From Bacteroidales bacterium (GTDB lineage: Bacteria; Bacteroidota; Bacteroidia; Bacteroidales; Marinilabiliaceae), in the NCBI GenBank assembly GCA_003249255.1, contig QKJP01000059.1:1-64000 (forward strand): 64,000 nt of DNA, written 5' to 3'. The stretch's first letter is position 1. Each line of letters opens with the position of its first letter. A program made the translations under genes and the position numbers. The notes beneath the pieces were generated by a model. That model searched no databases. It was not told where the DNA came from and worked only from the letters and a program-made list of their open reading frames with translations. This document shows, one piece after another, positions 56,823 through 64,000 of this stretch.

Positions 56823-57830
56823 ATGATTCATCAAGCAAATTCAGACAGATACAAAACCATGCAATACAATCGCTGTGGCAAAAGCGGATTAAAGCTTCCG
56901 GCGATATCTCTTGGTTTATGGCATAACTTTGGTTCGGTAGATGTGTTTGAAAACTCAAGAAGCATTTTACTCAATGCCTTTGACAATGGGATTACTCACT
57001 TTGACTTAGCAAACAACTATGGTCCTGAACCGGGTTCAGCAGAAACGAACTTTGGACAGGTCATCAATAAAGAACTAGCTGCCTACCGTGATGAAATACT
57101 CGTATCAACCAAAGCGGGTTATTATATGTGGGAAGGTCCTTATGGCGAATGGGGCTCTAAAAAAAACCTAATCGCTAGTCTGAACCAAAGCTTAAAACGA
57201 ATGAACCTGGAGTATGTAGACATCTTCTACTCGCACCGCTTTGATCCGGAAACGCCTCTTGAAGAAACCATGGGTGCATTAGATACAGCTGTCAGAAGCG
57301 GAAAAGCTTTATATGCCGGCGTATCGAATTATACAGCAGAACAAACGGCAGAAGCTGCACGCATTTTAAAAGACTTGGGAACTCCTTGTGTGATTCATCA
57401 GCCACGTTACAATATTTTTGAACGCTGGGTTGAAGGTGGTCTTTTGGATGTGCTTGAAACAACCGGCATGGGCGCCATTGCTTTCTCTCCATTGGCACAA
57501 GGATTATTAACCAACCGTTATTTAAAGGAGATTCCAAAAGATTCACGCATGGCGCGCGAAGGCTTCTTACAATCGAAAGTCTTAACCGAAGAAATGAAAA
57601 CGGTGTTAGTTGCTTTAAATGACATTGCTCAAAAACGCGGTCAATCTTTAGCACAAATGGCCATTGCCTGGTTGTTAAAAGATGATAGAATTACCTCGGT
57701 GCTAATTGGTGCATCATCGGTAAAACAATTACAGGATAGTTTAAAGTCTCTTGAAAACACAACTTTTACTGCTGAGGAATTAAAGCTCATTGAAGAAGTT
57801 TCGAAACCGGGATGGAATAAGTATCGATAA
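56823..57830 (+). CDS. Aldo/keto reductase (YghZ/glyceraldehyde 3-phosphate reductase-like)
   Basis: 335 residues; the ATG at 56859 (MQYNRCGKSGLKLPA) is an equally possible start. Catalytic Asp/Tyr in FDLANNYGPEPGSAETNFG, Lys in LVSTKAGYYM, His in YSHRFDPETPLEE, and cofactor loop LIGASSVKQLQDSL. GPYGEWGSKKNLIASLNQSL is typical of the YghZ branch, which uses NADPH on small aldehydes such as L-glyceraldehyde 3-phosphate and methylglyoxal. Confidence 0.95.
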   Translation: MIHQANSDRYKTMQYNRCGKSGLKLPAISLGLWHNFGSVDVFENSRSILLNAFDNGITHFDLANNYGPEPGSAETNFGQVINKELAAYRDEILVSTKAGYYMWEGPYGEWGSKKNLIASLNQSLKRMNLEYVDIFYSHRFDPETPLEETMGALDTAVRSGKALYAGVSNYTAEQTAEAARILKDLGTPCVIHQPRYNIFERWVEGGLLDVLETTGMGAIAFSPLAQGLLTNRYLKEIPKDSRMAREGFLQSKVLTEEMKTVLVALNDIAQKRGQSLAQMAIAWLLKDDRITSVLIGASSVKQLQDSLKSLENTTFTAEELKLIEEVSKPGWNKYR

Positions 57831-57892
57831 TGAATAATGAATAAATAACAAAGAATAGAGAATAATGATGAATTATTAATGATCAATGAATG

Positions 57893-58040
57893 ATGGCCTA
57901 ATTGAGGAATTGCAGAACTGTTGAGTTGCTAAAATGATAAATTGCAATTATCAATTCAACAATTGGGCAAATAAGCAACTTAACAATTTGACAAGTCTAC
58001 AACTTAACAACTCAGCACCTTTACAACTGGACAAATACGC
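57893..58040. repeat. Imperfect palindromic array of TTGTTAAACTG/CAACTTAACAA-type repeats
   Basis: The left half has TGTTGAGTTGCTAAAATG and AAATTGCAATT motifs; the right half has the inverse motifs AGCAACTTAACAATTTG and CAACTTAACAACTCAGC. Lies just before the PA14/OmpA gene. A related larger array follows it at 59036-59330. Confidence 0.6.
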
Positions 58041-58057
58041 AATCTTTTCAAAACCCT

Positions 58058-58996
58058 ATGACAACTGATCTTAAATTAACACATCTGATTTTTTTAGCAT
58101 TACTAATCCCTTCCCTTGCCTATTCTCAAGACAGTAACTCTAACGCATTTGGTAGTACCGATGCTTCCCTGTATGAGTTGAAAGGTAAAGTATATAAGCT
58201 ACCGGAATACACCTCTTACCTCCCTACTAATTTGGAAGAATATCCGCACATAGCTACCATCTACAACGACTCTTTAAATATTCCAAACCAAAAGTACTCC
58301 AATGGTTTTCCGGGTGTAGAAGATGTGTTTGAGAATTTCGCGGTTGACTTTAGAGGACACATTTACATTAATGCTCCCGGTAAATACTTTTTCTCACTTG
58401 GTTGCGATGATGGCGCTCGATTGACCATTAACAATCAAAAGGTCATAGATATGTCTGGTGGTGGCTCCATGCGATTCAGAGATGGTGAGTACACGTTTAC
58501 TAAAAAAGGCATTTATCCCATACAAGTGGAGTATTTCCAAGGTCCAAGGCCATGGATTGGCTTAATGCTATTTTGTGATAATAAGCCTAAACCCAACAAA
58601 ATCCTAAAACTCTCAGAATACTTACCTCTTAAAATGAAGGAAAACGAAAAGCAATTAGAATTATCTTTCCAAGGCTCAGGCGTATTCGATGTGAACTCCA
58701 TTACACTTAGTAATGAAGCGATCCTAATGCTCGGAGAATTAATCCATTTTGTCAAAACAGAAAAACTGTTCAAATCGATCTTAATCGAAGGCCACACCGA
58801 TGATGTAGGTAGCAACAGCTATAATTTAAACCTGGGTGAACAACGAGCTTTAGCAGTAAAAAACTATCTGCTTAAAAACGGTACAACAATTCCGGTAACA
58901 CATAAAAGCTATGGCGAAAGTAAACCTCTACTGCCCAATACCTCGGAGGAAAACAGGGCTCAAAACAGGAGGATTGAGATTAAACTGGTGAAATAA
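58058..58996 (+). CDS. Outer-membrane PA14/OmpA-family protein
   Basis: 312 residues. Signal peptide (LTHLIFLALLIPSLAYSQ), a PA14-like carbohydrate-binding domain (about 60-180: FAVDFRGHIYINAPGKYFFS, GCDDGARLTINNQKVID), and a C-terminal OmpA domain that binds peptidoglycan (ILIEGHTDDVGSNSYNLNLG, RAQNRRIEIKL). It may link a surface glycan to the cell wall. Flanked on both sides by palindromic short-repeat arrays. Confidence 0.9.
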   Translation: MTTDLKLTHLIFLALLIPSLAYSQDSNSNAFGSTDASLYELKGKVYKLPEYTSYLPTNLEEYPHIATIYNDSLNIPNQKYSNGFPGVEDVFENFAVDFRGHIYINAPGKYFFSLGCDDGARLTINNQKVIDMSGGGSMRFRDGEYTFTKKGIYPIQVEYFQGPRPWIGLMLFCDNKPKPNKILKLSEYLPLKMKENEKQLELSFQGSGVFDVNSITLSNEAILMLGELIHFVKTEKLFKSILIEGHTDDVGSNSYNLNLGEQRALAVKNYLLKNGTTIPVTHKSYGESKPLLPNTSEENRAQNRRIEIKLVK

Positions 58997-59035
58997 TGAA
59001 CAATTAATAAAGAATAAATAATAATGAATAGAGAA

Positions 59036-59330
59036 TAATGATTAATTGTTGAATTGCAGAACTGTATAGTTGTTAAACTGATCAATTGTTTAGTTGTTAA
59101 ACTGCTGAATGGACAAATTGCAATCATCAATTCTGCAACTTATCAACTGGGCAAATAAACAATAGAGAATAATGATGAATGATTAATTGCTGAACTGTTG
59201 AGTTGTTGAACTGATAAATGTCAACCAGATTTTCAATAACATATCAACTTAACAAATGGGCAATTACACAACTTAACAATTAGGCAACTTAACAACTCAG
59301 CACCTTTACAGTTGAGCAATTGAACAAAAA
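59036..59330. repeat. Second palindromic AACTTAACAA-type repeat array
   Basis: Two inverted blocks: TAGTTGTTAAACTGATCAAT-type motifs answered by CAATCATCAATTCTGCAACT, then GAACTGTTGAGTTGTTGAAC answered by AACTTAACAACTCAGCACCT. Also AATGAATA-type low-complexity stretches at 58996-59035. No gene in the 58997-59395 gap. Confidence 0.6.
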
Positions 59331-59395
59331 AAATATTAGAAAAAAATATAGGGATAAGTCATAAAAACATGTCCTATACCCAAAATCGTTAGACA

Positions 59396-60340
59396 ATGCT
59401 GATTCGTATTTCATTACTATTTATTCTGATTCAAACACTTTCTTTTGCAGCTTCGGCAAGTGATCCTAATTGTACAACTACTTACACAGGCGAAGGAACC
59501 TTTTATGGTTATGGCGGAGGTGGAAATTGCAGCCTCCCTTTTGAAGGAGCGCCGGCAATTACAGGTGCTATGAATGAGGTTCAATACAACGGTTCACAAA
59601 TTTGTGGCGCCTGTGTAGAAGTTAAAGGCCGAAAAGGTTCTTTGGTAATTCGTATAGAAGATCGCTGCCCGGAGTGCAAACATGGTGACATAGACTTAAG
59701 CGAAGATGCTTTTCCGTATATAGATGATAAAGAGCATGGCCGTGTCCCCATCGAATGGAAGTTAGTGCCTTGTCCGGTTAAGGGACCAGTTAAGTTCGAA
59801 TTTAAAAAAGGATCAAGCGAATATTGGACCGCTGTTCAGATTCGTAACCATGCCTATCCAATCGCAAAATTTGAATACAAAGCAAATGGAAAATGGGTTG
59901 AGGTAGAACGCACCATGTTCAACTATTTTGTAGTTCAAGACGGTATGGGCCCAGCCCCTTATGACTTTAGGGTTACGGATATTTTAGGCAACGAACTCGT
60001 CGAAATTAATGTGCCTTTTATTGAAGACGCTGAGATCGAAGCTACTCAAACTTTTAGTGGAAACAGTATTACACATACCCCTCAGTGCCCTGAGTTGCGG
60101 AAAACTCCAGAGATTTACCCATTACCTCTTGAAGGTAGAATAATGGTTTGTGGCGATTTACTTGCAGAGCATATCATCTCTATAAAAGCCTACAATTTAC
60201 AAGGCATCCTAGTAAATCATACAACAGCCATAACTAGTAATTGCACCTATCTGACGCTTCCATACCACACACAAATTCTAATTATACAAGTTCAAACCGA
60301 TAAGGACAGTTATACACAAAAGATATTGTATTCGAAGTAG
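59396..60340 (+). CDS. Secreted expansin-like protein with T9SS-type tail
   Basis: 314 residues. Signal peptide (ISLLFILIQTLSFAASA), then expansin domain 1, a GH45-like double-psi barrel: GEGTFYGYGGGGNCS, ITGAMNEVQYNGSQICGACV, and RCPECKHGDIDLSEDAF with the conserved Asp. Domain 2 (about 130-220, CBM63-like: YPIAKFEYKANGKWVEVERT, DFRVTDILGNELVEINVPF) follows, then about 75 residues resembling a T9SS sorting domain (IKAYNLQGILVNH...TQKILYSK). Bacterial expansins loosen plant-type cell walls or bind cellulose without hydrolysis. Confidence 0.9.
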   Translation: MLIRISLLFILIQTLSFAASASDPNCTTTYTGEGTFYGYGGGGNCSLPFEGAPAITGAMNEVQYNGSQICGACVEVKGRKGSLVIRIEDRCPECKHGDIDLSEDAFPYIDDKEHGRVPIEWKLVPCPVKGPVKFEFKKGSSEYWTAVQIRNHAYPIAKFEYKANGKWVEVERTMFNYFVVQDGMGPAPYDFRVTDILGNELVEINVPFIEDAEIEATQTFSGNSITHTPQCPELRKTPEIYPLPLEGRIMVCGDLLAEHIISIKAYNLQGILVNHTTAITSNCTYLTLPYHTQILIIQVQTDKDSYTQKILYSK

Positions 60341-60371
60341 TTTAAGATCAAACCCCAAAGTCCGGATAGCC

Positions 60372-60623
60372 ATCATCAAATGATAATTGCTTCACCGGAA
60401 TTGCAGGCGAGTAATCATCAAATATTAATGACCTCACCGGAACGCCAGACAAGGAATCATCAAACATAAATGGCTTCCCCGGAACGCCGGGAGATGAATC
60501 ATCAAACATTAATGGCTTGTCCGGAACTCAGGGGAGTGAATCATCAAATGATATTTGCTTCTCCGGATCAGCGGTGAGCCAATCATCAAATATTAATTAG
60601 CGTCCGGTCAGCCGGATGAAAAA
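60372..60623. repeat. Six-unit tandem repeat with an exact 42-bp period
   Basis: ATCATCAAA starts units at 60372, 60414, 60456, 60498, 60540 and 60582, always 42 bp apart. Each unit carries a CCGGAACGCCGG-like small hairpin core. Units are 60-80 percent alike. Further right, GTCCGGAACGCCGGAC (about 60640) is a perfect hairpin of the same type. The remainder of 60341-60922 is AT-rich and should hold the next promoter. Confidence 0.85.
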
Positions 60624-60922
60624 AATAAATATGAATAAGTGTCCGGAACGCCGGACGGAAAAAATAAAAACAAAGGAAACAGTGTGGGTAACTTTTACAC
60701 TCTAAGTTTTCTCCCAGTAAAAAAACATCTTCGAATCGAATACTAAAACTCTGCTCATGTTATTTCGGTAAAAAAAAGTAGGAGTTCTTTTATACCTTTT
60801 TGTATAAACTATGAAGTATTTCGTTCGAAAAACTTTCATATTTCAACAAACAAACAAACTAACAAACAAACATAATAAGTACTATTTTTACATCAATTTT
60901 CAACACAATAAAACCTTATCAA

Positions 60923-63142
60923 ATGAAAAAGATCATATTAAATCTTTTATGCTTATGCCTTGTAAGTAATCTATTTGCAGGCGTAGGACCTTATTCCTGC
61001 TCAAGTAAAGAAAATCAAGTATTAGAACATAGTCAGGAGCTAACGTTTAATTCCAATTACTATCCAAATTGGTTTTCATACACGCCTACTGCTGATGGAT
61101 CTATAATTTTCAGTTCTGATGAAACAAAAACATATGACAATTATGCTGAAGTGGAAATTAAAACAGACTGTAATAAAGAACCTGTCTATAGAGCAAAGTT
61201 TTATCATGGTTCTGATGCTATTTTTAAAACAAATGCTAATCAAGAATACAAAATTGGAATTACAAATAAGGCTATTGCGGATTTTAATTGGACCTTTACC
61301 ATTGGAGAATACATTGCTGCAAGCCGTTGTGAATTTTCTGAATCCATTGCCAACTCATCTGTAATAGAGCACAATCTTGGAAACGGAGTAACTCAATGGT
61401 ATGAATACATTCCTAATTCTGATTGCTGGATTGAAACGATTGCAAATACTGAGAACGCAAATTTGAATTTTGCCTATAAAACAGCTTGTAATGATATTTT
61501 AAACAACATTGACAGTCGTGTAAAAGTAAATGCCAACCAAAGCTACTTCATTGCTTGTACTAACAATGAAGACAGTAACCAAAGCTTTCAAATTAAAGAG
61601 CTATTTGGTTTAGATCCACATTCTGCTATTACAGCAAGTACAAATGAAAACAATAGTCATGATAAAGGAGATGCAAATATTTGGTTTAAGCACACTGCCA
61701 CCAAAGATGGTGTAATCAAAATACAATCTATTACCGAAGCTTCTGAAGCTAAATTTATTGTTAACATTTTATATCCTGAAAAAGCAGGGTTTAATGAAAA
61801 AGCAGGATATAATGAGCTTAGTTTTAAATGCTCAGAAGGCCAAACCTACTACATCCAATGCCAAAACTTGAACGCTTCTGAAAACTATGAGTGGACGCTT
61901 AGCGAAAGAGATTTTAAACAGGGTGATTTATGCTCTAATCCTATACAAGTAGGTGTTCACACTGAAATTTTCACCGAGGATGATATCCTTGCTCCTTTTT
62001 GGTATGAGTATACTCCAGAAACTGATCAGGTAATATCTATTGAAGCAGCTAACAAAGATATAACAACAGTTATAGAGCCGCATGCAACAATTGATTATCC
62101 TCATTACCAATTTGAAACCTACAGTAATTGCAATACTGTTTTAGATGATGATGCTTATAACAAACCTCTATATGTAAAAGCAAATCAAACATTAATAATA
62201 AAATCAGATAACACAGATCCAGAGTTTTCTTGGAAAGTTTATGAAATCACTTTCGACGAAGGAAATGATTGCACCACTGCCATTAGCATTTCAACTGAAA
62301 GCACTCAAACGACTGCAGCCCAAGAAAAGGAATGGTACTCATATACTGTAACTAACTATTGTACAATCGACTTTGATGTACTTACGAATGAAGGACATGA
62401 ATTATTTTTTGATACTTTCCTTGATTGCTACACCGATTCACAAGTATCATGGGAAAACAATTATGTCTTCTCTCCTGGTGAAACAGTATTAATTAAAGCA
62501 AGCAACTACTACAATGATACAAACTGGAAGTTAGTCACTAATGTATTTGATGTAGAAAGCTGTTCTACTGCCATTGAAGTATTCGATGGAAACACAATTA
62601 AACATCTAGGAGGAATTGGAGTTAAACAATGGTATAAGATAGATCCACAAATAAAAAATCACCCAACAAATTGGTGGTTTGACAGTCCTCCACATGCTCT
62701 CTACATACCTAATATATCTAATACAAACGCTCAGTTTAAAGTATATGCAGATTGCGATTTTTCAAATGAAATCATTATGGATTCCGAATCTGGTCTTTTT
62801 GATTTTTGGCCTTATTATAATAACACATTCTACATAGTAGTGGAAAGTCAACAAGAAGAAGGTTTTGAATGGAAAATTGAAGTAGAGCATTTAATCATAA
62901 CATCAGTACAGGAATCTTCATCCAACACAGAAATAACTCCTAACCCAGCAAAAGATAATTTTGAAATCAAAACAGATAAAACAATTACTACTGTTACCAT
63001 CTACAACCACCAAGGCGTAAAAGTGAGACCTTATGTTGGTAATCAAACATCCATTACCCCAAACCTTGAAAGTGGCTTATACATTGTAAGCATCAACTTT
63101 GAGGATGGCACTAATTTTACAGAGAAATTAGTGATTCAATAA
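60923..63142 (+). CDS. Large secreted repeat protein with T9SS type A sorting domain
   Basis: 739 residues. Signal peptide (MKKIILNLLCLCLVSNLFAG), about six diverged beta-rich repeats of about 110 residues, each with an aromatic opening (NWFSYTPTADGSI, QWYEYIPNSDCWI, IWFKHTATKDGVI, FWYEYTPETDQVI, EWYSYTVTNYCTI, QWYKIDP). Cys pairs suggest disulfides. The tail from about 665 (ITSVQESSSNTEITPNPAKD, GLYIVSINFEDGTNFTEKLV) is a T9SS sorting domain. It resembles adhesin-like surface proteins of unknown role; a terminator follows. Confidence 0.85.
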   Translation: MKKIILNLLCLCLVSNLFAGVGPYSCSSKENQVLEHSQELTFNSNYYPNWFSYTPTADGSIIFSSDETKTYDNYAEVEIKTDCNKEPVYRAKFYHGSDAIFKTNANQEYKIGITNKAIADFNWTFTIGEYIAASRCEFSESIANSSVIEHNLGNGVTQWYEYIPNSDCWIETIANTENANLNFAYKTACNDILNNIDSRVKVNANQSYFIACTNNEDSNQSFQIKELFGLDPHSAITASTNENNSHDKGDANIWFKHTATKDGVIKIQSITEASEAKFIVNILYPEKAGFNEKAGYNELSFKCSEGQTYYIQCQNLNASENYEWTLSERDFKQGDLCSNPIQVGVHTEIFTEDDILAPFWYEYTPETDQVISIEAANKDITTVIEPHATIDYPHYQFETYSNCNTVLDDDAYNKPLYVKANQTLIIKSDNTDPEFSWKVYEITFDEGNDCTTAISISTESTQTTAAQEKEWYSYTVTNYCTIDFDVLTNEGHELFFDTFLDCYTDSQVSWENNYVFSPGETVLIKASNYYNDTNWKLVTNVFDVESCSTAIEVFDGNTIKHLGGIGVKQWYKIDPQIKNHPTNWWFDSPPHALYIPNISNTNAQFKVYADCDFSNEIIMDSESGLFDFWPYYNNTFYIVVESQQEEGFEWKIEVEHLIITSVQESSSNTEITPNPAKDNFEIKTDKTITTVTIYNHQGVKVRPYVGNQTSITPNLESGLYIVSINFEDGTNFTEKLVIQ

Positions 63143-63161
63143 GAAACCTACTACAATATGT

Positions 63162-63196
63162 AAGCCCGGTTATCAATTGGTAACCGGGCTTTTTAT
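63162..63196 (+). terminator. Terminator of the 739-aa surface protein gene
   Basis: Perfect 11-bp stem AAGCCCGGTTA/TAACCGGGCTT with an 8-nt loop, then T residues. Confidence 0.85.
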
Positions 63197-63371
63197 TTTA
63201 CTACGTCACCGCCAATCCACTTTCTAACACCTCAACTATTTTGCAGTTAAGCAATTTCACAACTTGTCAACTTTACATTCAGGAACACTTGCACATTAAA
63301 TAATTTTCTCATTTCCACATTTTTTCCCTTCTGCCTTACTCCTTCTGCCATTATCTTATGGTCTAAAAACC

Positions 63372-63379
63372 TATCTTTG
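63372..63379 (+). promoter_or_regulatory. -7 element TATCTTTG of the ABC-F gene
   Basis: Exact TAnnTTTG match 19 bp before the ATG at 63399. Confidence 0.5.
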
Positions 63380-63398
63380 CAGCAAATTAGAAAACATC

Positions 63399-64000
63399 AT
63401 GATCAATTACTTATCGGTAGAGAACCTTACCCAAAATTGGGGTGACATACGTTTATTTGAGAACATTTCATTCGGACTTTCAGAAGGCCAAAAAGTAGCA
63501 CTAATTGCCAAAAACGGCGCAGGTAAAACCACCATGCTAAACATTTTAGCCGGAAAAACACCTCCCAACGAAGGTCATATTGTACTTAGAAACAGTATCA
63601 AATTAGGATATTTACCTCAAGATCCTTATTTAAACTCTACCCATACCGTTATTGAAGAAGTCTTTAATGCAGAAAGTGAAAGCATTCAAACCATTAAAGC
63701 CTACGAACAAGCCGTAAAAAATGATGACCATGAAGCCTTAGCCGGTCTCATCGAAAAGATGGATCACCTGCAAGCCTGGGATTACGAACAGCGGATTAAA
63801 CAAATTCTTTCTCAGCTAAAAATCACCCAGTTTAATCAACCCGTTTCAGAGCTTTCAGGAGGTCAGCAAAAGCGTGTTGCATTAGCTTCTATCCTAATCA
63901 GCGAACCGGATCTGTTAATTTTAGATGAGCCAACCAACCACCTCGATTTGGATATGGTCGATTGGTTAGAGCAATATCTTTCAAAATCAAAAGCAACCTT
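63399..64000 (+). CDS. ABC-F family ATPase (Uup-like), 5' part only
   Basis: 200 codons before the window ends. First ABC cassette: Walker A in LIAKNGAGKTTML, Q-loop LGYLPQDPYL, signature ELSGGQQKRVALASILISEP, Walker B LLILDEPTNHLDLDMVDWLE. The H-loop and second cassette lie beyond the edge. ABC-F proteins act on ribosomes, not as transporters; Uup-type is the closest fit by its short arm region. Promoter at 63372-63379. Confidence 0.93.
   Translation, partial: MINYLSVENLTQNWGDIRLFENISFGLSEGQKVALIAKNGAGKTTMLNILAGKTPPNEGHIVLRNSIKLGYLPQDPYLNSTHTVIEEVFNAESESIQTIKAYEQAVKNDDHEALAGLIEKMDHLQAWDYEQRIKQILSQLKITQFNQPVSELSGGQQKRVALASILISEPDLLILDEPTNHLDLDMVDWLEQYLSKSKAT

Noticed and set aside
60346-60600. 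Coding gene of 14-residue repeats in the 42-bp array
   Set aside because: Both strands are open over several units but contain stops (TAA between units 1 and 2 on plus; TGA and TAA in units 4 and 6 on minus), so no full-length product is supported.

Overview
The window is a stretch of a Bacteroidota chromosome. It has low GC content, TAnnTTTG promoter -7 elements, almost no Shine-Dalgarno sequences, type IX secretion (T9SS) C-terminal sorting domains, and typical Bacteroidota genes (DUF349 protein, WbqC family, short BatD-like protein, peptidase M64). A free-living, probably marine or sediment member of the Bacteroidia/Marinilabiliales type is a reasonable guess but is inference. No rRNA, tRNA or CRISPR array was seen.

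Layout. 0-6.5 kb is an accessory, decaying region. It holds several membrane proteins that share an N-terminal four-Cys zinc-ribbon module and/or a common core domain (one frameshifted), a lipoprotein, an addiction module whose ParE-like toxin is frameshifted, gene remnants, and three copies of a 59-bp double-hairpin repeat. 6.7-9.2 kb holds dinB divergent from a self-cleaving XRE/S24 (LexA-like) repressor. 9.3-17 kb is housekeeping: lipid kinase, yidC, pyrG, DUF349 protein, trmD. 17.4-20.7 kb holds a secreted serpin, then a GxxExxY PD-(D/E)XK-like gene set among hairpin repeats and followed by a 187/188-bp tandem array. 20.7-23.7 kb is a compact DnaE-type polymerase. 23.7-39.3 kb is mostly core: acetyltransferase, ruvX-def, DPP-IV peptidase, thrS-infC-rpmI-rplT, dapB, two lepB genes, WbqC, Nudix, NlpC/P60, and a 7TM-HD phosphohydrolase. 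39.3-44 kb holds a chemoreceptor divergent from a sugar-binding lipoprotein and small envelope proteins. 44-48.5 kb is a sugar-metabolism group (PfkB kinase, isochorismatase-like hydrolase, phosphohexomutase, KpsF-like isomerase). 48.5-54 kb holds a PIN/DUF6364 and a TacT/DUF1778 toxin-antitoxin pair, yaaA, two unknown genes and an Lrp regulator. 54-64 kb holds an MscS channel, peptidase M64, aldo/keto reductase, PA14-OmpA protein, an expansin-like protein, a large repeat-rich T9SS protein and the start of an ABC-F gene, with unusual repeat arrays between them.

How genes work together. The clearest regulatory link is between the dinB/S24-repressor intergenic region and the dnaE promoter, about 12.7 kb apart. 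Both carry two 15-bp palindromes of the form GATTAnA-N-TnTAATC spaced 23 bp centre to centre. This suggests one LexA-like regulon controlling two translesion-type polymerases. The strongest candidate for an undescribed element is the GxxExxY nuclease-like gene with its flanking palindromes and tandem array, which resembles a REP-associated gene arrangement. infC appears to start with a rare ATA codon behind a strong SD, and the rpmI-rplT gap folds into a stacked hairpin suggestive of an L20 leader.
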